Shown piece by piece: positions 23,501-33,540 of a DNA stretch of 64,000 nt. Under the pieces are notes generated by a model. That model was not told the origin of the DNA. It did no database searches and worked only from the letters and a program-made list of their open reading frames with translations. Source of the stretch: Rugalucina vietnamica (Eukaryota > Mollusca > Bivalvia > Lucinida > Lucinidae). The position numbers and the translations under genes were made by a program. The DNA lies in the NCBI GenBank assembly GCA_964017185.1, contig OZ024876.1:246001-310000 (forward strand), read 5' to 3'. How positions within the stretch are numbered: position 1 is the first letter of the stretch; every line of letters begins with the position of its first letter.

Positions 23501-24548
23501 CTCAATGTCATTAGACGGTCATTAATGCCTTTTGGCAATCCTGACAGCTTACCAACAAGTTCTGTTTTGATGGCAAAGCCAACTCCTGCTTCACGCCTCT
23601 CTTCACTTTTGCGTCCACTCCAGAAGAAGGTGTATCCAGCACCAACTTCTTTGATCTCCCCAACATCTGCGAACCGAGTCTCACTCAATGCAGCTATCTG
23701 TATATCATACCTCCCAAGTTCTCTGCCCACAAGGGCCGTTCTACGTTGTGGTCTATCTGACCCAGCATTGTCCATTAAAGTACGCACATTCCATGCGCCA
23801 ATCCGTAAGGGGATTACTCTAGCTTTTTTTCTTTGTATTTCGACCGCTTAAGGGGATCCCCGCTGATCGCGGTTAACCAGCCAGGGGGTTTGAAGCAGGC
23901 AATTGTTTAGGGCACCTTTTCTAGCCCCTTCCCCATGCTACGGGGGTGAGCAGTGCGGTCCTAAATAGGTCTGCTCAGTCGCTCAGCCGACTGCCGAATT
24001 CTGCTTACTGCTTCTCCTCACAGAGAACGACCATTAGAACTGAGCCGCCTGTGTGCAGGTCTGCAACTACAGCTCCCAGTGTGTCCTACACCTGCTGCTT
24101 CGCCACTCGCCCATCGCCACAGGACTTTGTAGGTATGTGGGTGCAAGTGTGATGAAATTGTTGTGTATGCAAGTGCTTGTGTGTTGAGAAATAAGATGAC
24201 ATGCGCTATGAAATTGGATTATAGTGAGGAAGAGGTGCGCAACGTCAACCTCACTCTCTAGTCCTCGCCCAGCTGCGCCCAGAGGCAAGACACAGGTCAA
24301 GACGTCTGGAGTTGGGTTTGGATGCAGTGGATGACCGTAACATCTTTAGTGCCTTGTCACGCTCTGCATGTTCCACAACATGTTGCTGTATCGCTTTCTG
24401 AACCGTTGAATCAGGTGATTTCTTCCGCTCCATCTACCGAAACAGTCTTTGCATATCTGGACTAGGCATATCCAGACACACAGGTTTGATTTTGGAGTTT
24501 CCTTCTCCTAGATGAATTGCTGGCCACAGCTGAAGAGCTCCATCTACC
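20561..24548 (-). mobile_element. Full-length non-LTR retrotransposon (APE-type LINE), 3,988 bp
   Basis: The ends are defined by a perfect 12-bp target duplication CTGGAGACAGAT (20,549-20,560 and 24,549-24,560) inside a Naiad RT. On the minus strand it has a ~0.7-kb 5' region that includes CCCCCTGGCTGGTTAACCGC just before the main frame. The single long endonuclease-RT frame follows, and the 3' end is short (GACGAACTATC) without poly(A). An intact frame and perfect duplication indicate a recent insertion. A 5'-region frame (24,433-24,251) begins ERKKSPDSTVQKAIQQHVVE; I do not recognise it. Confidence 0.85.
20596..23847 (-). CDS. LINE ORF2: APE endonuclease + reverse transcriptase + C2H2 finger
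   Basis: The frame is open for ~1,083 codons after a TAA at 23,848-23,850. The conserved start of the endonuclease, RIGAWNVRTLMDN, lies upstream of the first in-frame ATG (23,773-23,775), so translation may start at a non-ATG codon. Numbering from that region, residues 1-235 are the apurinic-type endonuclease: ALSETRF (Glu), LLGDFNARVG (Asp, Asn) and WTDHRLVV (Asp-His). The RT covers roughly 440-800, with SSGKAPGADAIPAEVY, FVDLTKAFDTV (motif A, about 21,900-21,930), NGVKQGCVLAPTLF (B) and LLYADDMD (C, about 21,553-21,575). The last ~35 residues hold a C2H2 finger, CSTCNRQFRARIGLVSHQRTH-like. It nicks DNA and reverse-transcribes its RNA at the target. All catalytic residues are present. The clade (I/RTE-related?) is not resolved. 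Confidence 0.9.
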   Translation of the reverse strand, partial: AVEIQRKKARVIPLRIGAWNVRTLMDNAGSDRPQRRTALVGRELGRYDIQIAALSETRFADVGEIKEVGAGYTFFWSGRKSEERREAGVGFAIKTELVGKLSGLPKGINDRLMTLRLPLSGNKHATIVSAYAPTMTNPDEVKDKFYDDLDNVISATPRTDKLILLGDFNARVGTDHQTWEGVIGPEGVGKCNSNGLLLLRKCAEHDLLITNTVFRLPNRNKTSWMHPRSKHWHLIDYVIVRRTDRQDAKVTKTMCGADCWTDHRLVVSKLNLRIQPARRPQGKKAPKRLDVSKLNKDSMRQDFLTDICNQLDAMNLSSEDPEENWTVFHKTVLSSAASTLGHPSRKHQDWFDENDDEIQRLLEEKHRLHKAHQDDTSSVSKKAAYSNICKTVQTKLRDMQDSWLRKKTEEIQSFADRKDMKKFHDALKTIYGPKSSGATTLLSADGNTLLTDKEAILERWAEHFNSVLNRPSSINEDAIDRLPQIECNVLLDEFPTITETRKAVQQLSSGKAPGADAIPAEVYKAGGLPMAEKLTELFHCMWRKEAIPQEFKDASIIHLYKRKGNPQVCDNHRGISLLSIAGKILAKILLNRLNVHLDQTGLIPESQCGFRKDRGTIDMIFTARQLQEKCQEQNVDLYMTFVDLTKAFDTVSRDGLWKIMAKFGCPPRFIAMVRQFHDGMQARVQNDGEFSEPFEVTNGVKQGCVLAPTLFSMMFSAMLMDAFQDSDTGFPIRYRFDGNIFNLRRLQAKTKVQTDVLDELLYADDMDKNASTETKMQRAMDQVSQSCDNYDLTISTKKTEVVHQPAPGKPYNEPTITVNGQKLKVVDKFTYLGSTLSRAVHIDDEITARIAKASVAFGRLRANVWERNGIKLDTKLKVYKAVVLPTLLYACETWTVYQRHAKRLNHFHLSCLRKLLKIKWQDKIPDTEVLTKAGIQSMHTVLKLAQLRWTGHVIRMPDARLPKKVFYGELQEGKRSQGGQKKRYKDTLKASLKDFEIPMGSWEQTAQERSKWRGLINKGAALYEKKRICEAERKRRERKAKTNVPPSDSMTLTCSTCNRQFRARIGLVSHQRTHQHTSALFKK

Positions 24549-25895
24549 CTGGAGACAGATACTGATGAGCTGTCTGTAGTTAACGCCCACTTAAACGATT
24601 TACCTGTTAAGTTTTCAGTTTGTGTTAATGAAGGCCAAGCCAAACTTCCTACGATGTATTCGTTACCTAAGCTTCACAAACGACCGTACAAAGCTAGATT
24701 TATAAAAAAAGTCTAGCTCTTGTACTACCACTGAACTTTCTAAATTATTAACTTCCGTTCTTACTGCTACTAAATCTCATGTTATAAGATACTGTGAGAC
24801 AGTGTATGAAACTTCAAATAAAAATTGGTTTTGGTCAATAAAAAATCTGATGAGTGAAGTGTAGAGGGTTCCGTGCGACAAGCTTGCATGGTTTTTCTAC
24901 TCTGTATACGACATTACCACATAATCTAATATAAGAAAAAAAAACTCTTGATTTGATAGAGTGGACCTTCAAAAGAGCATTAAAATACTATGGTTCACTT
25001 TATTTGGCATGTACTGACAGAAAGACTTTTTTTACTTCCTCTGACCAAAGTCGGCATACACTTTCGTCATGCCAGAATGTGTGCGACGCCTTGTCCTATC
25101 TCCTTGATAATATTTATATTAGATTTGGGACCAAGTTATACTGACAAATTGTTGGAATTCCGATGGGTACTTATTGCGCACCTCTCATAGCTGATTAATT
25201 TTTATTCTGCTACGAAAGAGATTTCATGGATTTTCTTAACCATAATAATCAAGCTGATGTTTTCGAGGCTTTTAATTCGACTTCTAGGTACCTCGATGAC
25301 ATTTTGACCTAAATCTCAGATACCGAAGCCCCCTTTTTAAATCTACATCTTTCTGTTGCAAATGAATTTGTTTGTTTTTTTTGTGTGTTCTAAAATTTAT
25401 GATAAATGCGAAGAGTTTGATTTTGATAGAGCAAATTTTCCATTTTTGGATGGTGACGTTCCTCGTCGTGCTTTTTATGGTGTATACATTTCGCAACTTA
25501 TTAGGTTTGCTAGAGTCTGCAATCATGTTACAGACTTCAACGCTCGAAAAAATGTTTAACGGCAAAACATCTAAAAACAGGGCTATCGGTATCATAAACT
25601 TCGAAAAACCTTTTCTAAATTTTATCGTTGACACTATAAAGACACGTTTAAGTGAGAGTCTTTCGGAACCTGAAAATTATGGTGACTTGGTTTACAAATT
25701 TAAGAAACTTATAGGAATAAATGATTTTTCTTTTCAGTTCAGAATATTCAAAACACGTTACAGACGTATAAGTTATAATTTGAAAGTTATGCGATAGTCT
25801 GCATGCTTAGTTTTGAACCCAATCATGGTTGATAACTATGCTGCCTTCTTTAATTGCACGCCGGTGGGTCGGGCGTCAGACTCTATAATGGCCCC

Positions 25896-26440
25896 GACTT
25901 AAAAGCTATTCATTTTAGTTGGTTGGGGCCGGAGCTTCTTGTCTGTTGCTTGGCCCACCGGGGTCCAACTGGTGTTTTTCTTTTGCTCCGGAGTTAGTAG
26001 ATTATTCGGCGCCCAGGGATCTCCATCGTCGGACTGCTAACTCAATCTGTGAGTCCTGGTTTTTGATTCATAAGGATGTTTATCATGAGTTATTTGTTAG
26101 TTCATGATGATTAATTGACTAGTTAGAGATTCACCACGAGGACCGAAGAACTAACTAAATGTTATGACCCACTTCAGAAGCTGAGGGTGACGTAGGCGCT
26201 AACTAAAAATATGAAAACATACATAAGGCGTCAACAGCATAAAATATTAAAACACCAAGACATAAAACAAAAAGAACCACCACAGAAGTATCTACTTGGA
26301 ACGATCAGTAGCACAAAGTTACTGGCGGGCTTAGACCGGTTTTACAGGTACCTAACCTCACCCTCAGCTTCTGCAGTGGTTCATAACATTTAGTTAGTTC
26401 ATCGATCCTCGTGGTCAACCTCTAACTTGTCAATGAATCA
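25896..26440. mobile_element. Naiad 3' UTR (plus) fused to an inverted pLTR
   Basis: 25,896-26,195 follows the RT copy in the plus orientation. At GACGTAGGCGC|TAACTAAAAATATG the sequence flips to the minus strand (26,196-26,440), with AGGTACCT at 26,346-26,353. The flip occurs at the palindromic GGCGC. Confidence 0.7.
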
Positions 26441-28589
26441 TGAATCATGAATTGCATGTTAACCATTCATTTCGATTGCATGTTTATCGATTTGAAAACC
26501 AACAACATAAAGCAATAATGACCAGATTTTACAATTGACGGAAACCAAACAATTTTAGAAATTTACACGTTATGGCACTCGCGAAGGCCACGTTACATTG
26601 TTGACATTAGCTAATTAAAACTCCGAGCAACCTTCCACTATACCTGAGATGAAATGTACCTTGGTGCAAATAACTCTGTTATAAAATTAACTTCCGCTGT
26701 GCTACCGTGGTCAATAATGCACATATGGAACAAAATGTGTGAAAAGCAGCATGGACCAGATGATACGCAAAAGAAATGCATAATAATTTGTCCGAAATTT
26801 CTTTTAAATAATCCAGCCAAGGACATGTTCGGAAGCATGTTGCTTTTTTTAAAATCCAGTAGCATTTTTATCGCTTTTCTACATGTTACATGAATGATTT
26901 TACATCTTGATGGTAGCAGCTTTTTCTCTAGTATATTGTTTACATGCATTCTGCAGTAACCTGCAGCAACAGCTGCACTGTATTGCCCATTTTCAATGTT
27001 GCAACCATATGCCAATTCTATGGTTAAGAGAAGTAAGGAATTACAATTAATAATTTTGTAAGACTTAACAAGTATATGCTATCAAAAATCAAGACGCATT
27101 CTATCCGTTCATACCATGCATGTTGCGGTAATTCTGCACAATTTCTAAGGGCTATATGGCGCCTTTCAAATATACGACTTCTGTTATTCAGTATCATGCA
27201 CGTAGACAAAAAGAGAGTTGGCGCTGACAACAGTTTTGTAGGAATATCCATACTCAGCTGATAATTTCTTTATTTAAAGTCATTTGCAAAACCGTTCCTT
27301 TGCACATAAATTGTATCGCTGAGTCTTCGATCAAGATGATTAAAATACAGAGGGTGATTACAATTTTCACGATGCTCCTTTAATGAACGCGCGACTTAGC
27401 AAACTGTTTTTTTTTAAAACGTGTTCTTATGATGGATCATACTAGTACCTCAGCCAGTTTAATATACGTAACAACTATTTTGGATTTTACATGTAGCAGC
27501 CAGATGATCATTGATATTTCAATGATATTGAATCTAACGGTCGTATAATTTTTGAAAACATACAATAATCTCCAACCTTCTAAATAAAACCACATATCCT
27601 CTGCCTCGTTTTACCTTCATAAACATTCTTGACACTTAAAGTTGTTTTTTTTAACTTATCTGATCACAGGCAAATACAATATTTGTCTTAGCAATGATTT
27701 GATAACCTTTACATCTTACAAGTATTAAAAAGCTTAGATTCAAGGACCCTTATAGATAAAACCCTTTATTTTTCCCATTATTTCGTCTATTGTTTTTATA
27801 AATAGCATCGACCAATAAAACCACGTGAATTAAATATCCGAACAGAAGCAAATAGAACATTGCCATTGAAATCGTTTGACACCAGTTTCAGCGTGGGCCA
27901 TTGAAAGCAGAGATACAAATAATTTTGAATTTACCCAAGTCGATTGCCTCCTTCTAAGATTTCATTAATATTTCTGAAATAAACGTAGCATTTACAAAAG
28001 ATATTTTATGCATTTGATTAAAGTTATCTCATTATTAAATAGTTTATACATGTACTTGTATTACTTTAGAATCCAAGGTTTTTGATCGTCGTACATACCA
28101 AGTGGGTGGAGTAATTCAACACAATAAGAACTTCTTATAAGTATCACAAAGCTATGAATTAAACATTGTAATATAAGTTACTATGTATAAATTATATGTA
28201 CCATTGATCTACATGTACATGTAATATAATATACAGAGATAAACACAAATTATACGCATATTTAGAGTTCGAGCGTGTGTTTTACATTGTAAGCTTAAAT
28301 GAAAAGGTATCGTTAACGATTGCATTGCTTAACCATCATCCCCAACAAAGTTCCCGAGCAGTCCACTCCGCCCTTCCATCAGACGGTCAGACCTAACAAA
28401 CATAGTATTCAAACAAACAATAGCAAGCGATGTTACCTCCTTCTACCCAAACCGGGCTTGGCTCCAAGAACCTAAGTTTCTGAGACAGATGCTCTGACAC
28501 CGGGCCATTGTATGCCGACTTCTTAGTTATCATAGTTTCATAGAAAACTTACCAGAGCATGTTTTACAATCACCATTTAATTATATATC
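26441..28589. other. No gene seen
   Basis: 2.1 kb of AT-rich, low-repeat sequence upstream of the first NXPE exon. Frames such as the 125-codon one at 27,015-26,638 (minus) match no family I know and are within chance length. No promoter could be defined. Confidence 0.45.
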
Positions 28590-28621
28590 ATGCATTTATC
28601 AAATGCCTCTAATTATTTCAG

Positions 28622-28854
28622 ATATTTTCGACCACCACAAATGCTCCAACAACAGTTAATTAGACGTATTCCGCCAAAAGAATGGGCAACAGCAGATACC
28701 AATACTTATGTAAATGGTGGCCATAAAATTGAAACGGAAGCAAATGTCTCACTAGAGAGGGACTACCTAATTGAAGAAGAAGCACTGAGTTTTGCCAGCT
28801 TGACCAATATAACAAATGCAGTATCAATAGAGAGATCGAGTTTTAAGTTTGAAG
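28622..28854 (+). CDS. NXPE-family protein, internal exon 1 of 3 seen
   Basis: The acceptor TTATTTCAG|A ends at 28,621 and the donor GAAG|GTAGTT follows 28,854. The exon reads YFRPPQMLQQQLIRRIPPKE, then LIEEEALSFASLTNITNAVS and ERSSFKFEG. The end is phase 1 (G + GT gives the Gly codon) and joins the next exon at 43,991 in frame. NXPE proteins (neurexophilin/PC-esterase family, secreted or Golgi luminal) have a variable N-terminal region ending in a 'S.SFS' stretch just before the Ig-like domain, which fits. It begins in phase 2, so at least one upstream exon (signal or anchor) is missing. Identification rests mainly on the two downstream exons. Confidence 0.55.
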
Positions 28855-28991
28855 GTAGTTTTGTTTTAATTCATAGTTTCTTCTTATTATTTTTGGATTA
28901 TAGTATATTAATTTCTACAATAATTTGTCTAATAATTTATGTAATTAACAAGCATAATATGAGTTATATGACCTTGACGCTTTACCTTTGA

Positions 28992-29009
28992 CATATATTC
29001 GCATTAAAA
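28992..29009. other. Intron 1 begins at 28,855 and runs to 43,990
   Basis: The 15.1-kb intron between NXPE exons holds most of the repeats described below, including the best Naiad copy. Confidence 0.4.
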
Positions 29010-29615
29010 AATCAACGCCACAGCGACACTTTTTGGAAGACAACTCTAAGCAAAAATTCAGTAAAACTGACGTCACAGATAAATGGCAGAAACTCGCACA
29101 TCGAAACAACTTGTGTGATACTGCTGAGAAAAAAATCTACAGAAACATTTAATTTGTTTTAAACAGCTAGAGACTCATCATAACTAAAACATTAAACATT
29201 GTTCAATGGTAGGTAAAGTGTTAGTCACAAAGAAATAGCTGTCAAAACAGCAAGAAGGCAAAACATCTACTGAAATTGTTATAAAAACTAAAATTTTCTA
29301 TCGATTTCCTTAAACTTTCGATTGTAATCCTTCACGGATAGGGAATAAAGATATGAAATGTTGCTTGAAGTCGAGTAAGAAATAATGTTTATATAGAAAC
29401 TTTTGCTCAGCCAACGTATACAGAAAATCCTGTGTCAAATGAAGTTAACGTCTTGGCGTGCCCAAGGTAGCGCTTACACGCATCAAACAAATTGTCATAG
29501 CAACGGCCTTTATCAAGCAATTTGTCTGAAACTTTTCTCGTTTGTTTGTATTACATTTTGATTTTATTGACAAAGTCGACGAACATTTATGCTTAGCCTA
29601 CGTAGATACAATATT
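29010..29615 (+). repeat. Second copy of the TIR-element interior (see 13,896-14,931)
   Basis: CAACGCCACAGCGACACTTTTT, then GCAAAAATTCAGTAAAAC, TCCTTCACGGATAGGGAATAAA and TTTTGATTTTATTGACAAAGTCGACGAAC match 14,225-14,930 in order. Its left TIR is missing and its right TIR is degraded. It lies in NXPE intron 1, not in a coding sequence. Confidence 0.6.
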
Positions 29616-29944
29616 TTCAAAGTCTTTGCACCCGCCCATTGGGGCCTAAAGAAATAGATGGGCAGCTTTTGCCCCCATGCGAAGCTTCAACGCTTCATAC
29701 TGAATGTCCATCTGATTTTTTGGCTAATCGCTCAGGTCTGGGCCAGGAAAAGTTGTTCAAGTCAAGGCATTCATACATATAAGCCTTATTGGCTTCGCTG
29801 CGTGGCTATATTTGAAGCACATTTTGGGAGTCAAGACGTTCTACTTTTAGGTACAAGTCCGATAAAATGGAGGCAATACCCGACATGACCATAGCTGTTG
29901 GCTGGGACGCTTAACCACAACTCAAACAAACAAATAACAAGTAT
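29616..29944. other. No gene seen
   Basis: About 330 bp without recognisable content. It ends where a Naiad RT begins mid-domain. Confidence 0.4.
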
Positions 29945-30853
29945 TGTATTGCGATGCCTTATCCTTTCTCCTGGATAATATTTATATTAGATTTCGGACC
30001 AAGTTATACAGACAAATTATCAGAATTCCGATGGGTACAAAATGCGCACCTGTCGTAGCTGATTTATTTTTATACTTCTACGAACGAGATTTCATGGATT
30101 CTCTTAACCATGATAATCAAGCTGATGTTATCGAGGCTTTTAATTCACTTCTAGGTACCTCGATGACCTTTTGAACATTGACGACCCTTATTTTGAAGGT
30201 ATGGTCAACCAAATTTATCCACCTGAACTACAGTTGAACAAAGCCAATATCTCAGATACCGAAGCCCACTTTTAGATTTACATCTTTCTGTTTCAAATGG
30301 ATTTGTTTCTTCTGAAATTTATGATAAGCGCAATGACTTTGATTTTGAAAAAGTAAAATTTCCGTTTTAAGATGGTGACGTTCCTCGTCAATCTTCTTAT
30401 GGTGTATATATTTCGCAACTTATTAGGTTTGCTAGAGTTTGCAATCATGTTACAGACATCAACGCTCGAAATAAGTTTTTAACGGCAAAACTTCTCCAAC
30501 AGGGCTATCGGTATCATAAACTTCGATAAACCTTTTCTAAATTTTATCGTAGAAACTATGAATTGATTTCCAAATATAATGTTGGGTTAAAGACGCTTTT
30601 AAGTGAGGGCCTTTCGGAACCTGAATTTAATGGTGACTTGGTTTACAAATTTAAGAACCTTATAGGAAGTAATGATTTTTCTTTTCAGTTCAGAAAAATC
30701 ATAACACGTTACAGACGTATAGGTTATAACTTGAATGGTATGCGATAGTCTGCATGCTTACTTTTTAACCCAATTATGGTTGGTAACTACGCTGCCTTTT
30801 TTAATTGCACGCCGGTGGGTCGGGCGTCAGACTATATGATGGCCCCGACTTAA
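29945..30853 (+). pseudogene. Naiad RT, 5'-truncated (motif B to C-terminus)
   Basis: It starts in DALSFLLDNIYIRF, followed by RIPMGTKCAPVVADLFLYFYERDFMDSLN (motif B and following helix). A frameshift lies in the ADVIEAFNS...LGT region just before motif C (GTACCTCGATGACC). The conserved VNQIYPPELQLNKANI, SYGVYISQLIRFA, YELISKYNVGLKTLLSEGL and NPIMV(D/G)NYAAFFNCTP segments follow, ending at TAA 30,851-30,853. Internal stops and frameshifts make it inactive. It continues directly into its own 3' UTR. Confidence 0.75.
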
Positions 30854-31471
30854 AGCTATTCATTTAAGTTGGTTGGGGCCGGAGCTTTTTGTCAGTTGCT
30901 TGGCCCACCGGGGTCCAACTGGTGTTTTTTTTTAAGCTCCGGAGTTAGTAAGTTATTCAGCGCCCAAGGATCTCTTTCGTTGGGCAGCTTACTCAATCTG
31001 TGAGTCCTGGTTTTTGATTCATCAGGATGTTTATCGTGATTTATTTGTTTGTTCTTGATGATTCATTGACTAGTAAGAGATTCACCACGAGGACCGAAGA
31101 AATAACAAAATGTGATGAACCACTAAAAAAGCTGAGGGTGAGGTTGTGTCCATGTAAAAAGGTACAAGTAGGCAAAGTAGGCAAAACCGGTTTTAGCCCG
31201 CAAGTTATTTTGTGATACTGATCGTTTCTATGCGATCTTTCTGTGGTGGTTCTTTTTGGTTTATGTCTTGGTGTTTAATTTTTTGTGCCGTTGGCGCCAT
31301 ATGTATGTTTTCATATTTTTAGTAAAGTTTAGGTAACTAAGTGGCCACCAATTGAGAAAATACCTGTTTATTCGGATAGCGATATGTTTTCATGGTATAA
31401 GTACTTGATTGTTAATATAGTTTTTTCCACCTCGGTTTTTGGAGTGGGAATCTTTTTCTGATTGCGCCTTT
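30854..31471 (+). mobile_element. Naiad 3' UTR with internal rearrangement
   Basis: A standard 3' UTR runs from GCTATTCATTTAAGTTGG. At 31,157-31,185 the structured block is disrupted by an inserted GGTACAAGTAGGCAAAG tract, the complement of the element's own 3' terminus. The UTR is then cut by a fold-back element at 31,472 and its last bases resume at 32,176 (TTTTCCTGATC). Confidence 0.7.
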
Positions 31472-32175
31472 AGCTAGTATCTCACTGGCATGCGAATTTC
31501 TCGCGACTGTTTTGCGAATTTTGTCGCGGGACTTTCGCACGACATTCGTGCGAGTGTCGCGCGAGTGTCGTGAGAATTTCTTGTGTCACGAACTAGTCGC
31601 GAACTGGTCGCGAAGTTTTTCAACATGTTGAAAAATTTTATGCGAATTTTTTCTCCAAAATATTTCGCAAGACTGTCGCGCGACTGTCGTGCGACGGTCG
31701 CGCGACGTTCGTGCGAGTGTCGCGAACTTGTCGCCGCGAAATTGTGGCGAATTTACAATGCGAAATTTTCGCGACACTCGTACAAATGTCGCGCGAGTGT
31801 CGCACGACGGTCGCGCGACAGTCTTGCGAAAACCTCGCGACTATCTGGCGAGAAAATAAAACTAAGCGACATTCGTACGAATGTCGCGCGACACTCGCAC
31901 GAATGTCGCGCGACTGTCGTACGAATTTAAATGAAAATAAGTTACATTCGCGGGAAAGTCGTGAGACACTCTCACGAATATCGCGCGACTGTCGTGCGAC
32001 AGTCGCGCGATATACTTTCAAAATTAGACTGAAATTCGCGAATTTGTCGCAAAAATGTATATTCAATGAGACTGCAACGTGAAAGTTGTGTTTATATCGT
32101 TTATTTTTGTCGCGAAATAGTCGCGAACTATTCGCAAACTAGTCTCCAGTTGTCGCATTCCAGTGAGATAGGGGC
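31472..32175. mobile_element. Fold-back, TIR-bearing non-autonomous DNA element, 704 bp
   Basis: The ends carry AGC-N3-TATCTCACTGGCATGCGA (from 31,472) and its inverted partner TCGCATTCCAGTGAGATA-N3-GCT (to 32,175). The interior is a mass of short complementary tracts such as GTCGCGCGAC, TCGTGCGAC and TTCGTACGAA, on both strands, giving extensive self-complementarity. It interrupts the Naiad tail GCGCCTTT|...|TTTTCCTGATC, consistent with a 3-bp TTT duplication, although T-runs make that ambiguous. Long frames on both strands are compositional artefacts. No transposase. Confidence 0.7.
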
Positions 32176-32206
32176 TTTTTCCTGATCTTGTACTTTTGAA
32201 TAACAA

Positions 32207-32235
32207 AGCAAATATTATTATTATTATTATTATTA

Positions 32236-32333
<98 letters not shown>
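32207..32333. repeat. Compound microsatellite (ATT)n-(AGT)n
   Basis: An ATT repeat with one T-run interruption spans about 32,207-32,290, followed by AGT repeats to 32,333. It begins about 15 bp after the end of the Naiad tail (TTGTACTTTTG). Published Naiads are reported to favour microsatellite targets. Confidence 0.95.
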
Positions 32334-32774
32334 TTGGTGTTGGTGCTACAGTCCTCTGACAAAGGTTTAGTTCACGTAAAAGAGTACGTAAAAAGTGCAA
32401 AGTATTTTGGGGAAACTATCTAATATCCAAATTCATTCCCATTCATTGTTTCATTAGGCCAAATTGATTTCTAAATTCTCCATTCATTTCATCAATTTAA
32501 TTTTCCAAGGCTGTAAAACCATCAACCTACAGAAATCTCTATTAACACTGTTGCTAATCTAAGAAATGAGAGATAGTCAATTTAATAGCCAATTACTGCC
32601 AATCATTTCTCAGGGGGGTTGCCTTTTACTAGTCTTTAAAACTCAGCCAATTGGAGAAAACATCTTTGATAAACTAGCCAAACTATGAATTTGAATTTAA
32701 ATATAGGGAAAACATATCACAATCATGTTTTACAGAGTAGTAGCTAGTCTAGATCGATACCAGCTAGCTAGGTT
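32334..32774. other. No gene seen
   Basis: AT-rich intronic sequence with nothing recognisable. Confidence 0.4.
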
Positions 32775-33120
32775 TTTTGTTGCAAAAGTTTTTGCCCGAA
32801 CTGACTCGGAGTTTTTGTCTAGTTCAGTTAGAGGCGCGTGTGAGATATCCTTGTAGAAAAATAACATAACACCACAACCATTTCGGTTCTATCTTTTCTG
32901 TACACCAAGTTAAGAAAATGTGTCAATTTTTGTCTCCTGATTAACAAACCACAAACCAAGGAAGACAACACACTCAAGTTTTTTACCTCTAATAATGTTA
33001 ATGTTAATACTGGAAAATTTCTGACCCCTACTGAAATTGTTTTTGCTTGTAACGGTTTAATGGGACTTTGCTTCATGACCTTTTGCAAGTAGGTCAAACT
33101 TAATTTCACTTTCAAAGTTT
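32775..33120 (-). pseudogene. Fragment of the PHD-bearing CR1/L2-type LINE (endonuclease N-terminus)
   Basis: The minus strand aligns with 58,410-58,790. Shared pieces are KFDLLARGHEAKS, QKFSSININ..RGKKLE, QETKID, YRKDRT and HKDISHAPLTELD-like. Internal deletions (about 80 bp after QETKID) and stops are present. It is a second, older copy of the LINE at 57,977-61,447. Confidence 0.6.
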
Positions 33121-33289
33121 AAATGTTCATCGAGAAAAGAAAATGCGAAATTGAAAAAGTCACATTTCCAGCAGATCCATTTACAGTTTGAATATATAAC
33201 AAAGCCTCTTGTCATTGCCATTTACACGTACATGATCGACCGTGACTACCGCAATCAAATACATGTACGGGGGATGATTCAAAATAACG

Positions 33290-33535
33290 TAGACTTTATA
33301 TTTTTCTTTTTGATCCTTTGGGATCAGTGAATATATTTGAAGTATGTCAAATTTATTGTATGTTGAGAATCATCTTCTTTACTGTATTTTGGTTATTTTG
33401 CCCCTATGGGAATATGAGTCTTTGATTTAGACTACACAAATGTAAATTCTTGAAATTGCAACTAAAATGTTGGCTTTCGTTGCCAGTACGAAAAGGGTCT
33501 CTGATGAAGGTTCTAATAACTTTGTGTTACTAATC
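33290..33535 (+). repeat. Dispersed repeat family R1 (copy 4)
   Basis: TTCTTTTTGATCCTTTGGGATCAGTG, TGGGAATATGAGTCTTTGATTTAGAC and AAAGGGTCTCTGATGAAGG recur at 44,830-44,960. It is adjacent to the pLTR that opens the best Naiad copy. Confidence 0.45.
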
Positions 33536-33540
33536 GTTCC

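Larger units (their letters stand above)
20326..25895 (+). pseudogene. Naiad RT copy interrupted by a full-length LINE
   Basis: The RT starts at 20,326 with RIKFYSQNTNLLPPKPKSSF, then VLVPADKAANNVVVV and LKQELDGT, and stops at 20,560 where the LINE begins. It resumes at 24,549 (LETDTDELSVVN). The thumb-side pieces of motif A (24,890-24,930, mutated), CDALSYLLDNIYIRFGTK and DLFLF..ERDFMDFLN follow, then RYLDDILT (motif C) and the C-terminal stretch to NPIMVDNYAAFFNCTP (25,820-25,860). Frameshifts and stops make it non-functional. Removing the LINE and one copy of the 12-bp duplication restores the alignment with other copies. Confidence 0.8.

Noticed and set aside
26638..27015. 125-codon minus-strand frame
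   Set aside because: No recognisable domain, no splice or neighbour support, and within the length expected by chance in AT-rich DNA of this size.
31583..32082. Long overlapping frames on both strands rich in Arg, Ser and Ala
   Set aside because: They are produced by the CGCGAC-type composition of the fold-back element, which lacks stops in several frames at once.
32063..32423. Poly-Ile, poly-Thr and poly-Val peptides
   Set aside because: Translation of the (ATT)n/(AGT)n microsatellite.
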